A stretch of 64,000 nucleotides of DNA, from NCBI RefSeq assembly GCF_004217545.1, contig NZ_SHKY01000001.1:2728001-2792000 (forward strand), given 5' to 3'. The DNA is from Krasilnikovia cinnamomea (GTDB lineage: Bacteria; Actinomycetota; Actinomycetes; Mycobacteriales; Micromonosporaceae). Made by a program: the position numbers and the translations under genes. The notes below the pieces were generated by a model, which searched no databases, was not told the origin of the DNA, and was given only the letters and a program-made list of their open reading frames with translations. Positions 29,415-38,319 of this stretch are shown here, in pieces. The number at the start of each line of letters is the position of its first letter. Position 1 is the first letter of the stretch.

Positions 29415-29447
29415 GCGGCGGCACGCAGCAATGGTGCGTGCCGCCGC
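29415..29447 (+). terminator. leuA terminator
   Basis: Perfect 13-bp stem GCGGCGGCACGCA/TGCGTGCCGCCGC with a 7-base loop, 11 bp after the stop. Confidence 0.9.
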
Positions 29448-29695
29448 CCTCCACGCCGTACTGGCAGCCACACCCCCCCAGATCTTGAAGACATCAGGCG
29501 AGCACCTGACCCGAAGTCCTCAAAGACCTACAGCACGACGGCGAAACCGGCCCGGGGCGACGGCGAAACCGGGCGACGGCACGGTCGCGTAACCGGGCGA
29601 CGGCGCGGCGGGGTCATCGGGCGATGGCGCGCCGAATGGTCCCGGCAAAGGTGACGATGCCGACCAGTCGGGCGTCGCGCTCATACGATGGCCGC

Positions 29696-30364
29696 GTGTC
29701 CCCCCGCGCCGTCATCCCCCGCGCTGCCCTCTCGATCGCCACCGTCGCCCTTGTCATCGGCGCCATCAGCGGCTGCACCGTCACGCCCGGCAATCCGGCC
29801 GCCGGTGATCCCGACTCGACCGGCCGCGCGCCCGGGACGGCGAAGGAAGCGGCGCAGCAGCTCGACGCGCTCACCGTGGCTGCCCCGGGCTCGATGCGCG
29901 GCTACAGCCGGGCAAAGTTCCCGCACTGGCAGTCGACCGGCGCCAACTGCGACGTCCGCGACTCGGTCCTCAAGCGCGACGGCACCAACGTCAAGACCTC
30001 GGGGTGCAACGTCGTCGGAGGCAGCTGGACCAGCGTGTACGACGGCAAGGTGATCGACACGCCGGCCCAGGTCGACATCGACCACGTCGTACCGTTGGCC
30101 AACGCGTGGCGCTCCGGCGCGTCCGCGTGGAGCACCCCGCAGCGGGAGCAGTTCGCGAACGACCTGGACGACCCGCAGCTCGTCGCGGTGTCGCAGGGCT
30201 CCAACCGGGCGAAGGGCGACCAGGATCCATCGACCTGGAAGCCTCCGGCCCGCGAGAACTGGTGCGAGTACGCGCAGGATTGGGTAGCGGTGAAGAGTCA
30301 CTGGAAGCTGACCGTCACCTCGGCCGAGAAGGCCGCCCTAGCCGACATGCTGGAGACCTGCTGA
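29696..30364 (+). CDS. Exported HNH nuclease (DUF1524-type)
   Basis: A 222-residue protein with an N-terminal signal and a lipobox-like AISGC near residue 22, so either a lipoprotein or secreted. The HNH/DUF1524 core reads VDIDHVVPLANAWRSGASAW with DDPQLVAVSQGSNRAKGDQDPSTW; the catalytic His and the Asn/Lys/Asp set are in place. It would cut DNA outside the cell. GTG 29696 is chosen since the signal begins VSPRAVIPRA; the frame is open to 29624. Its stop overlaps the start of the next gene by one base (TGATG). Confidence 0.88.
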   Translation: MSPRAVIPRAALSIATVALVIGAISGCTVTPGNPAAGDPDSTGRAPGTAKEAAQQLDALTVAAPGSMRGYSRAKFPHWQSTGANCDVRDSVLKRDGTNVKTSGCNVVGGSWTSVYDGKVIDTPAQVDIDHVVPLANAWRSGASAWSTPQREQFANDLDDPQLVAVSQGSNRAKGDQDPSTWKPPARENWCEYAQDWVAVKSHWKLTVTSAEKAALADMLETC

Positions 30365-30747
30365 TGTCCGACCCGGCCAACCCCGCCGCCACCCCTGCCA
30401 GCCCGACGACCGCCGCCAGCCCAGCCACCGCCAGCCCAGCCACCACCGCCAACCCAGCCACCAGCGCCAGTCCGGCGCCAACCGCCGACCCCTCCGCGAC
30501 TGCCAGCCGGACCGCCGACTTCACCGCCGGACCCGGCGGTGTGATGACCGACGAGGTCGGCGTCGTCACCGGCGACCTGACCCTGCGCACCGAATTGTCA
30601 GGCGACGAGGTCACCCTGCACGTGCAGTACAAGGACGCCGACGAGTGGTACGTGATCACGGGCGGCCGCACACGCCTGAGCGACCCGGCCGACCTCCCCG
30701 CAGTGCACGCGATCGCACTCGGCCTGCTCCACCGCCCACAGGGCTAA
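30364..30747 (+). CDS. Partner of the HNH nuclease, low-complexity N-terminus
   Basis: A 127-residue protein of unknown function. Residues 1-50 are Ala/Pro/Thr/Ser repeats (PATASPATTANPATSASPAP). Residues 55-127 form a compact domain with VGVVTGDLTLRTELSGDEV, VQYKDADEWYVITGG and HAIALGLLHR. There is no signal peptide, so it should stay in the cytoplasm. Translational coupling to the nuclease (TGATG) suggests a linked role, possibly protection or regulation. A terminator follows, ending the operon. It could equally be an unrelated small protein. Confidence 0.65.
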   Translation: MSDPANPAATPASPTTAASPATASPATTANPATSASPAPTADPSATASRTADFTAGPGGVMTDEVGVVTGDLTLRTELSGDEVTLHVQYKDADEWYVITGGRTRLSDPADLPAVHAIALGLLHRPQG

Positions 30748-30792
30748 CCATCTGCGGGCGAAGTACCCCGCCCGCTACCCCCTGACGAGCAA

Positions 30793-30826
30793 GCGGCTGC
30801 CAATCCCACCGGGGATCGGCAGCCGC
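30793..30826. terminator. Bidirectional terminator
   Basis: 15-bp stem GCGGCTGCCAATCCC with 30812-30826, one A-C mismatch, loop ACCG, between the convergent nuclease operon and the peptide transporter genes. Confidence 0.85.
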
Positions 30827-30840
30827 AGCGCTAGAACGCG

Positions 30841-31878
30841 TCAGGCGGAGGCGCCCGCCGGGCTCCGCCCCTGCACGGCCTCCCCCTCGACCACCGGGAA
30901 GTGGCAGGCGGTCTGGTGCGACGCCGGGTCACCCGCGCGGGGCACCAGCGGCGGCTCCTCCGTCGCGCAGATCTCCTGCGCCTTCCAGCACCTGGTCCGG
31001 AACCGGCAGCCGGACGGCGGGTTGATCGGGCTCGGCACGTCGCCGGTGAGCAGCACCCGGTTGCGCTGCGCGCGATCGCGGCGGCTCGGGTCCGGCACCG
31101 GCACGGCAGACATCAGGGCCACCGTGTACGGGTGCCGCGGGCTCGCGTACAGGGCGTCCCGTTCGGCGATCTCCACGACCTTGCCCAGGTACATGACCGC
31201 GACCCGGTCGGAGATGTGCCGCACCACGGACAGGTCGTGCGCGATGAAGACGTACGTGAGGTCGAACTCGCTCTGCAGGTCGTCGAGCAGGTTGACGACC
31301 TGCGCCTGGATCGACACGTCCAGGGCGGAGACGGGCTCGTCCGCGACGATGAGCTTGGGCCGCAGCGCGAGCGCCCGGGCGATGCCGATGCGCTGGCGCT
31401 GGCCGCCGGAGAACTCGTGCGGGTACCGGTTGTAGTGCTCCGGGTTGAGGCCGACGAGTTCGAGCAGCTCCTGCACGGCCTTCTTGGTGCCCTGCGGCGT
31501 CGGGATCTTCTGGATCTGCAGCGGCGCCGAGATGATCGAGCCGACGGTGTGCCGCGGGTTCAGCGACGAGTACGGGTCCTGGAAGATCATCTGCACGTCG
31601 CGGCGGAACGGGCGCAGCGCGGCCGTGGACAGGTGCGAGACGTCCCGGCCCTCGAAGGTGATCCGGCCGCCCGTGGGCTCCAGGATCCGGGTGAACAGCC
31701 GGCCCGCCGTGGACTTGCCGCACCCGGACTCGCCGACCACGCCCAGCGTCTCGCCAGCGCGCACGGCCAGGTCGATGCCGTCGACCGCGCGCACCGCGCC
31801 GACCTGGCGCTTGAACAGACCCTTCGTGATCGGGAAGTGCTTCTGCAGGCCCGTCACTTCGAGCAGGTTCTCGCTCAT
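30841..31878 (-). CDS. Peptide ABC transporter ATPase (DppF/OppF type)
   Basis: A 345-residue ATP-binding subunit of the peptide importer. Walker A is GESGCGKS, signature [12 protein letters not shown], Walker [13 protein letters not shown]. The C-terminal oligopeptide extension has [14 protein letters not shown], the Cys-rich iron-sulfur-type motif of this subfamily. It energises uptake with the DppD subunit just upstream. The ATG at 31878 has GGGAG upstream; a GTG at 31899 overlapping the dppD stop is possible but lacks a ribosome site. Last gene of the operon; a terminator follows. Confidence 0.95.
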   Translation of the reverse strand: MSENLLEVTGLQKHFPITKGLFKRQVGAVRAVDGIDLAVRAGETLGVVGESGCGKSTAGRLFTRILEPTGGRITFEGRDVSHLSTAALRPFRRDVQMIFQDPYSSLNPRHTVGSIISAPLQIQKIPTPQGTKKAVQELLELVGLNPEHYNRYPHEFSGGQRQRIGIARALALRPKLIVADEPVSALDVSIQAQVVNLLDDLQSEFDLTYVFIAHDLSVVRHISDRVAVMYLGKVVEIAERDALYASPRHPYTVALMSAVPVPDPSRRDRAQRNRVLLTGDVPSPINPPSGCRFRTRCWKAQEICATEEPPLVPRAGDPASHQTACHFPVVEGEAVQGRSPAGASA

Positions 31879-31895
31879 CGTCTTGTCACTCCCGC

Positions 31896-32963
31896 TCACA
31901 GGTTCGGCGCCACGTCGCGCTGGAAGAGTTCCCAGCGCTGCTCCGGCGACAGGTGGCACGCGGCCGCGTGGTGACCGCCGCGCAGCACCGGCACCTCGGT
32001 GAACGACCGGTCGCCGTTCAGCCCGGCGTATGGGCACCGCGGGTGGAAGGCGCAGCCCGAGGGCAGGTTGATCAGGCTGGGCGGCGAACCCTTGACCGGG
32101 TTCAGGCGCTCACGCAGGTCACGGTCGAGGCGAGGCATCGACCCGAGGAGACCCCACGTGTACGGGTGCTGCGGCTGCTCGAAGACGGCGTGCGCCGGAC
32201 CGCGCTCGATGATCTTCCCGCCGTACATGACGATGACGTCGTCGGCGAGCTCGGCCACGACCCCGAGGTCGTGGGTGATCATGATGACGGCGGAGCCGAA
32301 CTCCTCCTGCAGGTCCCGGATGAGGTCCAGGATCTGGGCCTGGACAGTCACGTCCAGGGCCGTGGTCGGCTCGTCCGCGATGAGCAGCGACGGGTCGTTG
32401 ACCAGCGCCATCGCGATCATCGCGCGCTGGCGCATACCGCCGGAGAACTGGTGCGCGTAGTCGTTGAAACGCCGCTCGGGCTGCGGGATGCCGACCCGGG
32501 CCAGCATGTCGATGGCGCGGGTACGCGCCTCCTTCTTGCTGGCCTTGGGGTTGTGCACCCGGTACGCCTCGACGATCTGCGACCCGACCGTGAAGTACGG
32601 GTGCATCGCGCTCAGCGGATCCTGGAAGATCATCGACATCTTGCCGCCGCGCAGGTTGCGCACCTGCTCGTCGGTGGCCGTGACCAGCTCCTGGTTGTCC
32701 AGCCAGATCTGGCCGGACACCTTGGCGTTGCTGCGCGTGCGGTGCAGGCCGAGGATGGCCAGCGACGTGACGCTCTTGCCGGAGCCGGACTCGCCCACGA
32801 TGCCGAGGGTGCGGCCGCGGTCCACGGCGAACGAGGAATCCGACACGGCCTTGACGATGCCGTCGTCGGTCTCGAACCGGACCATCAGGTCCTTGATCTC
32901 CAGGTACGGGCGGCCTGCCTGGTGGGCCGGGCGGGCAGCGCCGGCCAGCGAGTCGATCGACAT
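31896..32963 (-). CDS. Peptide ABC transporter ATPase (DppD/OppD type)
   Basis: A 355-residue ATP-binding subunit. Walker A is GESGSGKS, signature [12 protein letters not shown], Walker [13 protein letters not shown], with the C-terminal [14 protein letters not shown] motif of the oligopeptide ATPase subfamily. It pairs with the DppF-type ATPase encoded downstream. The start is 13 bp after the permease stop. The order in transcription is permease C, binding protein, permease B, ATPase D, ATPase F. Confidence 0.95.
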   Translation of the reverse strand: MSIDSLAGAARPAHQAGRPYLEIKDLMVRFETDDGIVKAVSDSSFAVDRGRTLGIVGESGSGKSVTSLAILGLHRTRSNAKVSGQIWLDNQELVTATDEQVRNLRGGKMSMIFQDPLSAMHPYFTVGSQIVEAYRVHNPKASKKEARTRAIDMLARVGIPQPERRFNDYAHQFSGGMRQRAMIAMALVNDPSLLIADEPTTALDVTVQAQILDLIRDLQEEFGSAVIMITHDLGVVAELADDVIVMYGGKIIERGPAHAVFEQPQHPYTWGLLGSMPRLDRDLRERLNPVKGSPPSLINLPSGCAFHPRCPYAGLNGDRSFTEVPVLRGGHHAAACHLSPEQRWELFQRDVAPNL

Positions 32964-32976
32964 GTGGTCCTCCCCC

Positions 32977-33978
32977 TCAGCTCAGCCGCACGCGCGGGTC
33001 GATGACGCCGTAGAGCAAGTCCACGATCAGGTTGATGATGACGATGAAGAACGCGGCGATCAGGGTGACCCCGATGATGATCGGCAGGTCGTTGCCCCGG
33101 ATCGCGGTGAGCGCCTGCAGGCCGATCCCGTGCAGGTTGAACGCGGTCTCGGTGAGGATGGCGCCGCCGAGCAGCGCACCCAGGTCCAGACCGAAGATGG
33201 TGATGATCGGGGTGAGGCCCGAGCGCAGCGCGTGCTTGCTGATCACCGAGCGCTCCCGCAGGCCCTTGGCCCGCGCCGTACGGATGTAGTCCTCACCCAG
33301 GGTCTCCAGCATGTTGGCACGGGTGAGCCGGGCGTAGGTCGCGGCGAACAGGAACGCCAGAGTGATCCACGGCAGGATCAGGCCGGACGCCCACTGCACC
33401 GGATTCTCCGTGAACGGGGTGTAGGCCGGATTCGGTAGCCACTCCAGCCAGTACACGAAGATGGCCGAGGAGAGCAGCGCGGTGAAGTAGATCGGCATCG
33501 AGACGCCCGCCAGCGCGGTGGACATCACCGCCCGGTCCAGCAGGCTGCCTTTTCGCAGCGCCGAGATGACACCGGCGCCGACTCCCATGATCAGCCAGAT
33601 GACGGCCGCGCCGATGGCCAGCGAGATGGTGACCGGGAGGTCACCGAGCAGCTTGGGGGTGACCTCCTCGTCGGTCTTGAACGAGTACCCCATGCACGGT
33701 GCCGGGCAGTGTGTGACGTCCGGGCCGTTGGCGTAGTCGCGGCCCACGACGAGCCCCTTCAGGAACTTGCCGTACTGCACGATCACGGGGTCGGCCAGAC
33801 CCAGCTTGGTCCGGATGCCCTCCACGGAGACCGCGTCGGCGGTCTTGCCGATGTAGAGCAGCGCCGGGTCGCTTCCGGTGATCTTCGGGACCATGAAGAA
33901 GATCCCGAACGTCACCAGCGTGACCACGAGCAACGTGAGTACGGCGTTGAGGAGGCGCCGAATGATGTATGCCAACAC
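32977..33978 (-). CDS. Peptide ABC transporter permease (DppB/OppB type)
   Basis: A 333-residue inner-membrane permease with six predicted membrane segments. The first is IIRRLLNAVLTLLVVTLVTFGIFF. The ABC-coupling loop is YARLTRANMLETLGEDYIRTARAKGLRE near 225-255. The region between the first two segments (about 100 residues) is long, as usual for DppB. The GTG at 33978 is chosen because an upstream start at 34035 would put a strong hairpin inside the gene. It forms the channel with the DppC-type permease. Confidence 0.93.
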   Translation of the reverse strand: MLAYIIRRLLNAVLTLLVVTLVTFGIFFMVPKITGSDPALLYIGKTADAVSVEGIRTKLGLADPVIVQYGKFLKGLVVGRDYANGPDVTHCPAPCMGYSFKTDEEVTPKLLGDLPVTISLAIGAAVIWLIMGVGAGVISALRKGSLLDRAVMSTALAGVSMPIYFTALLSSAIFVYWLEWLPNPAYTPFTENPVQWASGLILPWITLAFLFAATYARLTRANMLETLGEDYIRTARAKGLRERSVISKHALRSGLTPIITIFGLDLGALLGGAILTETAFNLHGIGLQALTAIRGNDLPIIIGVTLIAAFFIVIINLIVDLLYGVIDPRVRLS

Positions 33979-33996
33979 GACGTTCGGCCGAACAGC

Positions 33997-34033
33997 GGGC
34001 GGGCGCCGATCCTTGTGGGACCGACGCCCGCCC
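33997..34033 (-). promoter_or_regulatory. Hairpin between binding-protein and permease genes
   Basis: 16-17-bp stem GGGCGGGCGCCGATCC (33997-34012) with 34017-34033, TTGT loop. It lies in the SBP-dppB spacer. Such stem-loops often lower read-through or protect upstream mRNA, raising binding-protein amounts over permeases. Confidence 0.75.
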
Positions 34034-34096
34034 ACTGCGGGCGGCCTTCACCTGCCCTTCGTTCTTCCCGGCACGTGCGTGCGGGCGGGGATGCTG

Positions 34097-35872
34097 CTAC
34101 TTGCCGGCGCTGACGCCCAGGGCCTGGAAGTCCACCATGCCGAAGGCGTCGTGGACGTAGACGTTCGTCAGCCGCGGGTTGCGGTAGTTGAGCGCCTTGT
34201 CGAAGACGAACGGCAGGTAGTACGCGCCTTCCATGACCTTGGTGTTGATCTGGTTGTACAGGCCGTACGCCTTGGTCAGGTCGGTCTCCTGCGCGGCCTG
34301 GTCGAACAGGCCGTTGATCGCCGGGTCGTTGATCTCCGGCAGGTTGAAGTTGCCGTTCGGCAGGATGAACCGGCCGTCGACCAACGCCTGCAGGTAACCG
34401 GTACCGGAGGGCCAGTCGGCACCCCAGCCGGCGATCATGATGCCGTAGCCCTTCTTGTGCGCGTTGTCGGGCGAGCCGACGACGGACGCGATCTGGGCAC
34501 CGTCGTACTGGTCGATCTTGGCGTTGATGCCGACGGTCTTGAGCGACGCCTGCAGCGCCTCGGCGGTCTTGATCTCGGCCGGCTTGTTGTTGCGGACCGC
34601 GATGACCGTGTTGAACCCGGTCGGCTTGCCACACGCCTGCAGGGCCGCCTTCGCCTTGTCGACCTGCGGCTTGCCCTGGGCCCGGCCGTACGGGTCGTAC
34701 GACGGGTCCGCGCCACCGATGTTCGGGGGCAGCATGTTCGTGCCGATGTCGCCACCGGCCACCGGGCCACCCCGCGCGGCCTGCAGCGCGGTCGGGTCGG
34801 CGGCGTACATGACGGCCTTGCGGCACTCGACGTTGTCGAACGGCGCGACCTTCTGGCCGATCGCCGCGTACCGGATGAAGCCGGTGATCGGGGTGTCCGC
34901 GTTGGCCCGCAGGTTCGGGTCCTGCAGGATCTTCGCGCGGGCCGCGGCCTGCACACCGGTCTGGCCGACGTCGAGGTCCGCGGTGCCGGCGATCAGGCGG
35001 CTGTCCAGGTCATCGGCGTTGGTGGTGATCGTCAGGTTGATCGCGTCCGGCAGAGCCTTGCGGATCGTGTCGGTCGACTGGTCCCAGTTGGGGTTGCGGA
35101 CCCACTTGACGCTCTTGCCCGGGTCGTACGACTCGATCATGTACGGGCCGGAGGAGGCGGGCTTCTTGCCGTACTGCGCGCCGGTGTCCCGCTTCTGCGG
35201 CACCGGGCCGGCGCCCGGCATGGCCAGCAGGTACGGGAAGTCCGCGAACTGCTTGGCCAGCTTGAAGACGATCGTCGAGTCGTCGGGCGTCTCGACGGAC
35301 TTCAGACCCAGCTTGTTCGGGTCGGTGTCCTTGTACGGGCCCTTGTACTCGTGCTTCGGGTCGAGCAGGTCGATCAGGTACACCGGGCCACCGGGGACGA
35401 CGTCCTGCGCGAACACGCGCTCCACGCCGTACTTGATGTCCTTGGAGGTGATCGGCGTGCCGTCGTCGAACTTGATGCCCGGCTTCAGCTTGAAGGTGTA
35501 GGTCTTCTTGTCCGCGCTGATCTCCGGCTCGGCCGCGGCCAGGTCGGGCTGGAGCTTCAGGCCGTCCTTGCCCACCGCGCCCGCGTAGTCCATGAGCTTG
35601 CGGGTGTAGAGCCGGTTGAGGTTCCACACGAAGGCGTAGTACCCGCGGACCGGGTCCCACGAGTCGGCGTCCTGGGCGCTCCAGAGTTCGAGCGTGCCGC
35701 CCTTGGCGGTACCCGGGTTCACGACCGAGGTCGTGGCCGCGTTGTATGCAGTCTTGCCGGTGGTGGTGGTGCTGCCGTTCTTGTCGCTGGACCCGCCACC
35801 GCACGCGGCGGTGGTGAGACCCACAGCGACGGCCATACCTGCAGCCGCCACCACCCTCGCCTTACTAGCCAC
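34097..35872 (-). CDS. Peptide ABC transporter substrate-binding lipoprotein
   Basis: A 591-residue family 5 solute-binding protein. The lipobox is VGLTTAAC near residue 24, so it is anchored on the outer face of the membrane. The mature part contains GGTLELWSAQDADSWDP, LNRLYTRKL, YTFKLKPGIKFDDGTPITSKD (the family 5 signature region) and the C-terminal lobe. It captures peptides and delivers them to the permease. The gene sits between the two permease genes. Substrate cannot be told from sequence; dipeptides or oligopeptides are likely. Confidence 0.94.
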   Translation of the reverse strand: MASKARVVAAAGMAVAVGLTTAACGGGSSDKNGSTTTTGKTAYNAATTSVVNPGTAKGGTLELWSAQDADSWDPVRGYYAFVWNLNRLYTRKLMDYAGAVGKDGLKLQPDLAAAEPEISADKKTYTFKLKPGIKFDDGTPITSKDIKYGVERVFAQDVVPGGPVYLIDLLDPKHEYKGPYKDTDPNKLGLKSVETPDDSTIVFKLAKQFADFPYLLAMPGAGPVPQKRDTGAQYGKKPASSGPYMIESYDPGKSVKWVRNPNWDQSTDTIRKALPDAINLTITTNADDLDSRLIAGTADLDVGQTGVQAAARAKILQDPNLRANADTPITGFIRYAAIGQKVAPFDNVECRKAVMYAADPTALQAARGGPVAGGDIGTNMLPPNIGGADPSYDPYGRAQGKPQVDKAKAALQACGKPTGFNTVIAVRNNKPAEIKTAEALQASLKTVGINAKIDQYDGAQIASVVGSPDNAHKKGYGIMIAGWGADWPSGTGYLQALVDGRFILPNGNFNLPEINDPAINGLFDQAAQETDLTKAYGLYNQINTKVMEGAYYLPFVFDKALNYRNPRLTNVYVHDAFGMVDFQALGVSAGK

Positions 35873-35961
35873 CTGTCCTCCTAGTTTCTTGAACAGCGGA
35901 ACCTCGCGGCGCCGCGGATCGTGCGATGGCCGCCGGCCCGGCGGTCACCGGGCCGGCGGTG

Positions 35962-36957
35962 TCACCGGGCCTTCGGGTCGAGCGCATCGCGCAGGCCGTC
36001 ACCGAAGAGGTTGAAGGCCAGCACGGTAATGAAGATCATCATGCCCGGAACGATCATGTACATCGGGTCGGACTGGTACGTGGCGATCGCGTCCGACAGC
36101 ATGCCGCCCCAGGAGGGCCACGGCGGCGGGATACCGACGCCGAGGAAGCTCAGCGCGGCCTCGGTCAGGATGTTGGTCGGGATGATCAGCGTCGTGTAGA
36201 CGAGGATCGGCGCCGCCAGGTTGGGCAGCAGCTCCTTGAACAGGATCCGCGGCGAGCGGGCGCCGAGGCTCTTGGACGCCTCGACGAACTCGCGCTCACG
36301 CAGCGACAGCGTCTGCCCACGGACGATGCGGCCGATGTACGGCCAGCCGAAGAAGCCGATGACCACGACGAGGATGCCGACCCGCGACCAGCGGTCGCCC
36401 AGGCCGAACATCGTGTCCGGCAGCACCGAGACCAGCGCGATCGCGAACAGCAGCTGGGGGAACGCGAGGAGGAAGTCCATCACCCGGCTGATCGCCGAGT
36501 CGACCCAGCCGCCGAGGTAGCCCGCGGACAGGCCGAACAGTACGCCCAGCAGCGTGGAGAAGAAGGCGGAGAGGAAGGCGACCGACAGGGAGGTCTGCGC
36601 GCCGTACACGATCCGGCTGAACACGTCGCGGCCCGACGTCGGCTCGACACCGAGGAGGAAGTCCGAGCTGATACCGCCCCACGGGCCGATCGGCGTCCCG
36701 AACGTGGGGTCGATCTTGTCGATGTGGAACTCATCGATCGGGTGGCCGAACCACTTGGTCAGCAGCGGGGCGATCACCGCGATGAAGGTCAGGAAGACCA
36801 CGACGACGCCGCCGGCCATCGCGACCTTGTCCTTCTTGAGCCGGCGCCAGGCGATCTGCTTGAGCGAACGACCCGCGATCGCCTTCTCGCCAGGCTCCCG
36901 CGCGGCGCCGTCCGAGGAGGTTAACTGCTCGGTGGTCGCCTCTGGGCCGATCGACAT
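35962..36957 (-). CDS. Peptide ABC transporter permease (DppC/OppC type)
   Basis: A 331-residue permease with six membrane segments. The N-terminal region has WRRLKKDKVAMAGGVVVVFL, typical of DppC. The coupling loop is TLSLREREFVEASKSLGARSPRILFKELLPN near 200-235, followed by ALSFLGVGIPPPWPSWGGML. It is the first gene of the operon, with a 357-bp spacer upstream that should hold the promoter. It works with the DppB-type permease downstream. Confidence 0.94.
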   Translation of the reverse strand: MSIGPEATTEQLTSSDGAAREPGEKAIAGRSLKQIAWRRLKKDKVAMAGGVVVVFLTFIAVIAPLLTKWFGHPIDEFHIDKIDPTFGTPIGPWGGISSDFLLGVEPTSGRDVFSRIVYGAQTSLSVAFLSAFFSTLLGVLFGLSAGYLGGWVDSAISRVMDFLLAFPQLLFAIALVSVLPDTMFGLGDRWSRVGILVVVIGFFGWPYIGRIVRGQTLSLREREFVEASKSLGARSPRILFKELLPNLAAPILVYTTLIIPTNILTEAALSFLGVGIPPPWPSWGGMLSDAIATYQSDPMYMIVPGMMIFITVLAFNLFGDGLRDALDPKAR

Positions 36958-37314
36958 CTACGCCGGTCCTTCCCCGGCCACCGAAGCCCGGACCACAGCA
37001 CCCGTCCGACTACGCCGCCGACCGGATGCGATGGCTCCCGCAGCGCCCGGCAACCGATCGGTTATCGCAAGCCTCGAGTGCCGACCCTCGAATCCCTGCC
37101 AGGTCCGGCCGGGTTTCCGAAGGCACTCGACGGCGGGTGTGCCGCCATCGCTAGGAACATTCACCTACAGCTTGGCCGGGGTCAAGGCTGCATGGTCTAC
37201 ACGGTCAGTTCCGTGTCTCCACCGTGACGCCATCGTGACCTCCGCGCGTTCCAAACGGACGGTATCGCGTAGATGGCCTGCTAGGAAGCGAAATGGACGT
37301 AACGGGGAGGAATC
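36958..37314. other. Spacer upstream of the peptide transporter operon
   Basis: 357 bp without a gene. It is slightly less GC-rich around 37140-37260. It should contain the transporter promoter and the recR transcript end, but I cannot identify a clear -35/-10 pair or hairpin. Confidence 0.5.
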
Positions 37315-37908
37315 TCAGACGGCCCGGCGGCCCTCGAACGCACGACCCAGCGTGATCTCATCCGCATACTCCAAGTCACCGCCCACCGGCAAGCCGCTGG
37401 CCAGCCGGCTCACCGCGACGCCCATCGGCTTGACCATCAGCGCCAGGTACGTCGCCGTGGCCTCCCCCTCGGTGTTCGGGTCGGTGGCCAGGATCAACTC
37501 CTTGACCTCGCCCGTGCCCAGCCGCGCCAGCAGCTCGCGGATGCGCAGGTTGTCCGGACCGATCCCCTCCAGCGGATTGATGGCCCCGCCCAGAACGTGA
37601 TAGCGCCCCCGGAACTCGCCCGTACGCTCGATCGCCACGATGTCCTTGGGTTCCTCGACCACGCACAGCACCTCATTGGTGCGCCGCGGGTCGCGGCAGA
37701 TCCGGCACTGCTCCGACTCGGCCACGTTGAAGCAGGTCGTGCAGAACCGGACCAGCTCCTTGACCTTGCGCAGCGCGGTGGCCAGCCGGTTCACGTCGGC
37801 CGGGTCTGTGGACAAGATGTGGAAAGCGATCCGCTGGGCGCTCTTCGGGCCCACGCCCGGCAGCCGCCCCAGCTCGTCGATCAGGTCCTGGATGGCACCT
37901 TCGTACAC
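37315..37908 (-). CDS. recR: Recombination mediator RecR
   Basis: A 197-residue RecR. It has the helix-hairpin-helix [22 protein letters not shown], the four-cysteine zinc finger [16 protein letters not shown] near 55-70, and a TOPRIM domain ([38 protein letters not shown]). It loads RecA at gaps with RecO. The GTG at 37908 begins [10 protein letters not shown], the expected family start, and lies 4 bp after the ybaB stop, so dnaX-ybaB-recR form one operon. Confidence 0.97.
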   Translation of the reverse strand: MYEGAIQDLIDELGRLPGVGPKSAQRIAFHILSTDPADVNRLATALRKVKELVRFCTTCFNVAESEQCRICRDPRRTNEVLCVVEEPKDIVAIERTGEFRGRYHVLGGAINPLEGIGPDNLRIRELLARLGTGEVKELILATDPNTEGEATATYLALMVKPMGVAVSRLASGLPVGGDLEYADEITLGRAFEGRRAV

Positions 37909-37912
37909 GGAA

Positions 37913-38245
37913 TCAGAACCCCGGCAGGCCCAGGCCGCCGAGACCACCCGTGGCCGGTCCCATCTTCTGCTCGGTCAGCTCGCGCTGCGCCTCGGCGGCG
38001 TTGTGCAGGGCCGCGAGCACCAGATCCTCCAGCGTCTCCAAGTCCTCCGGGTCGACCGCCTTCGGGTCGATCTTGACCGACTTGTACTCGCCGAGCCCCG
38101 TCACCGTCACGGTCACCAGGCCACCGCCCGCGGTGCCGGTCAGCTCGGCCGCAGCCAGCTCGGCCTGCGCCTGCGCGACCTGCTGCTGCATCTTCTGGGC
38201 CTGCTTCATGATCTGCTGCATGTTCGGCTGTCCACCAGGACGCAC
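37913..38245 (-). CDS. ybaB: YbaB/EbfC nucleoid-associated protein
   Basis: A 110-residue DNA-binding protein of the YbaB family, with [20 protein letters not shown] and the central strand region [22 protein letters not shown]. It binds DNA as a dimer and coats the nucleoid. It lies between dnaX and recR, the conserved bacterial order. The GTG start is at 38245; recR begins 4 bp after its stop. Confidence 0.96.
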   Translation of the reverse strand: MRPGGQPNMQQIMKQAQKMQQQVAQAQAELAAAELTGTAGGGLVTVTVTGLGEYKSVKIDPKAVDPEDLETLEDLVLAALHNAAEAQRELTEQKMGPATGGLGGLGLPGF

Positions 38246-38319
38246 GGCCGGCTCCTCGGGTCGTCGGTTTTCGCCCGCTCAGCGTAGTGGGCGGCAGCGC
38301 GGTCCGCGCGGACGGCGGG

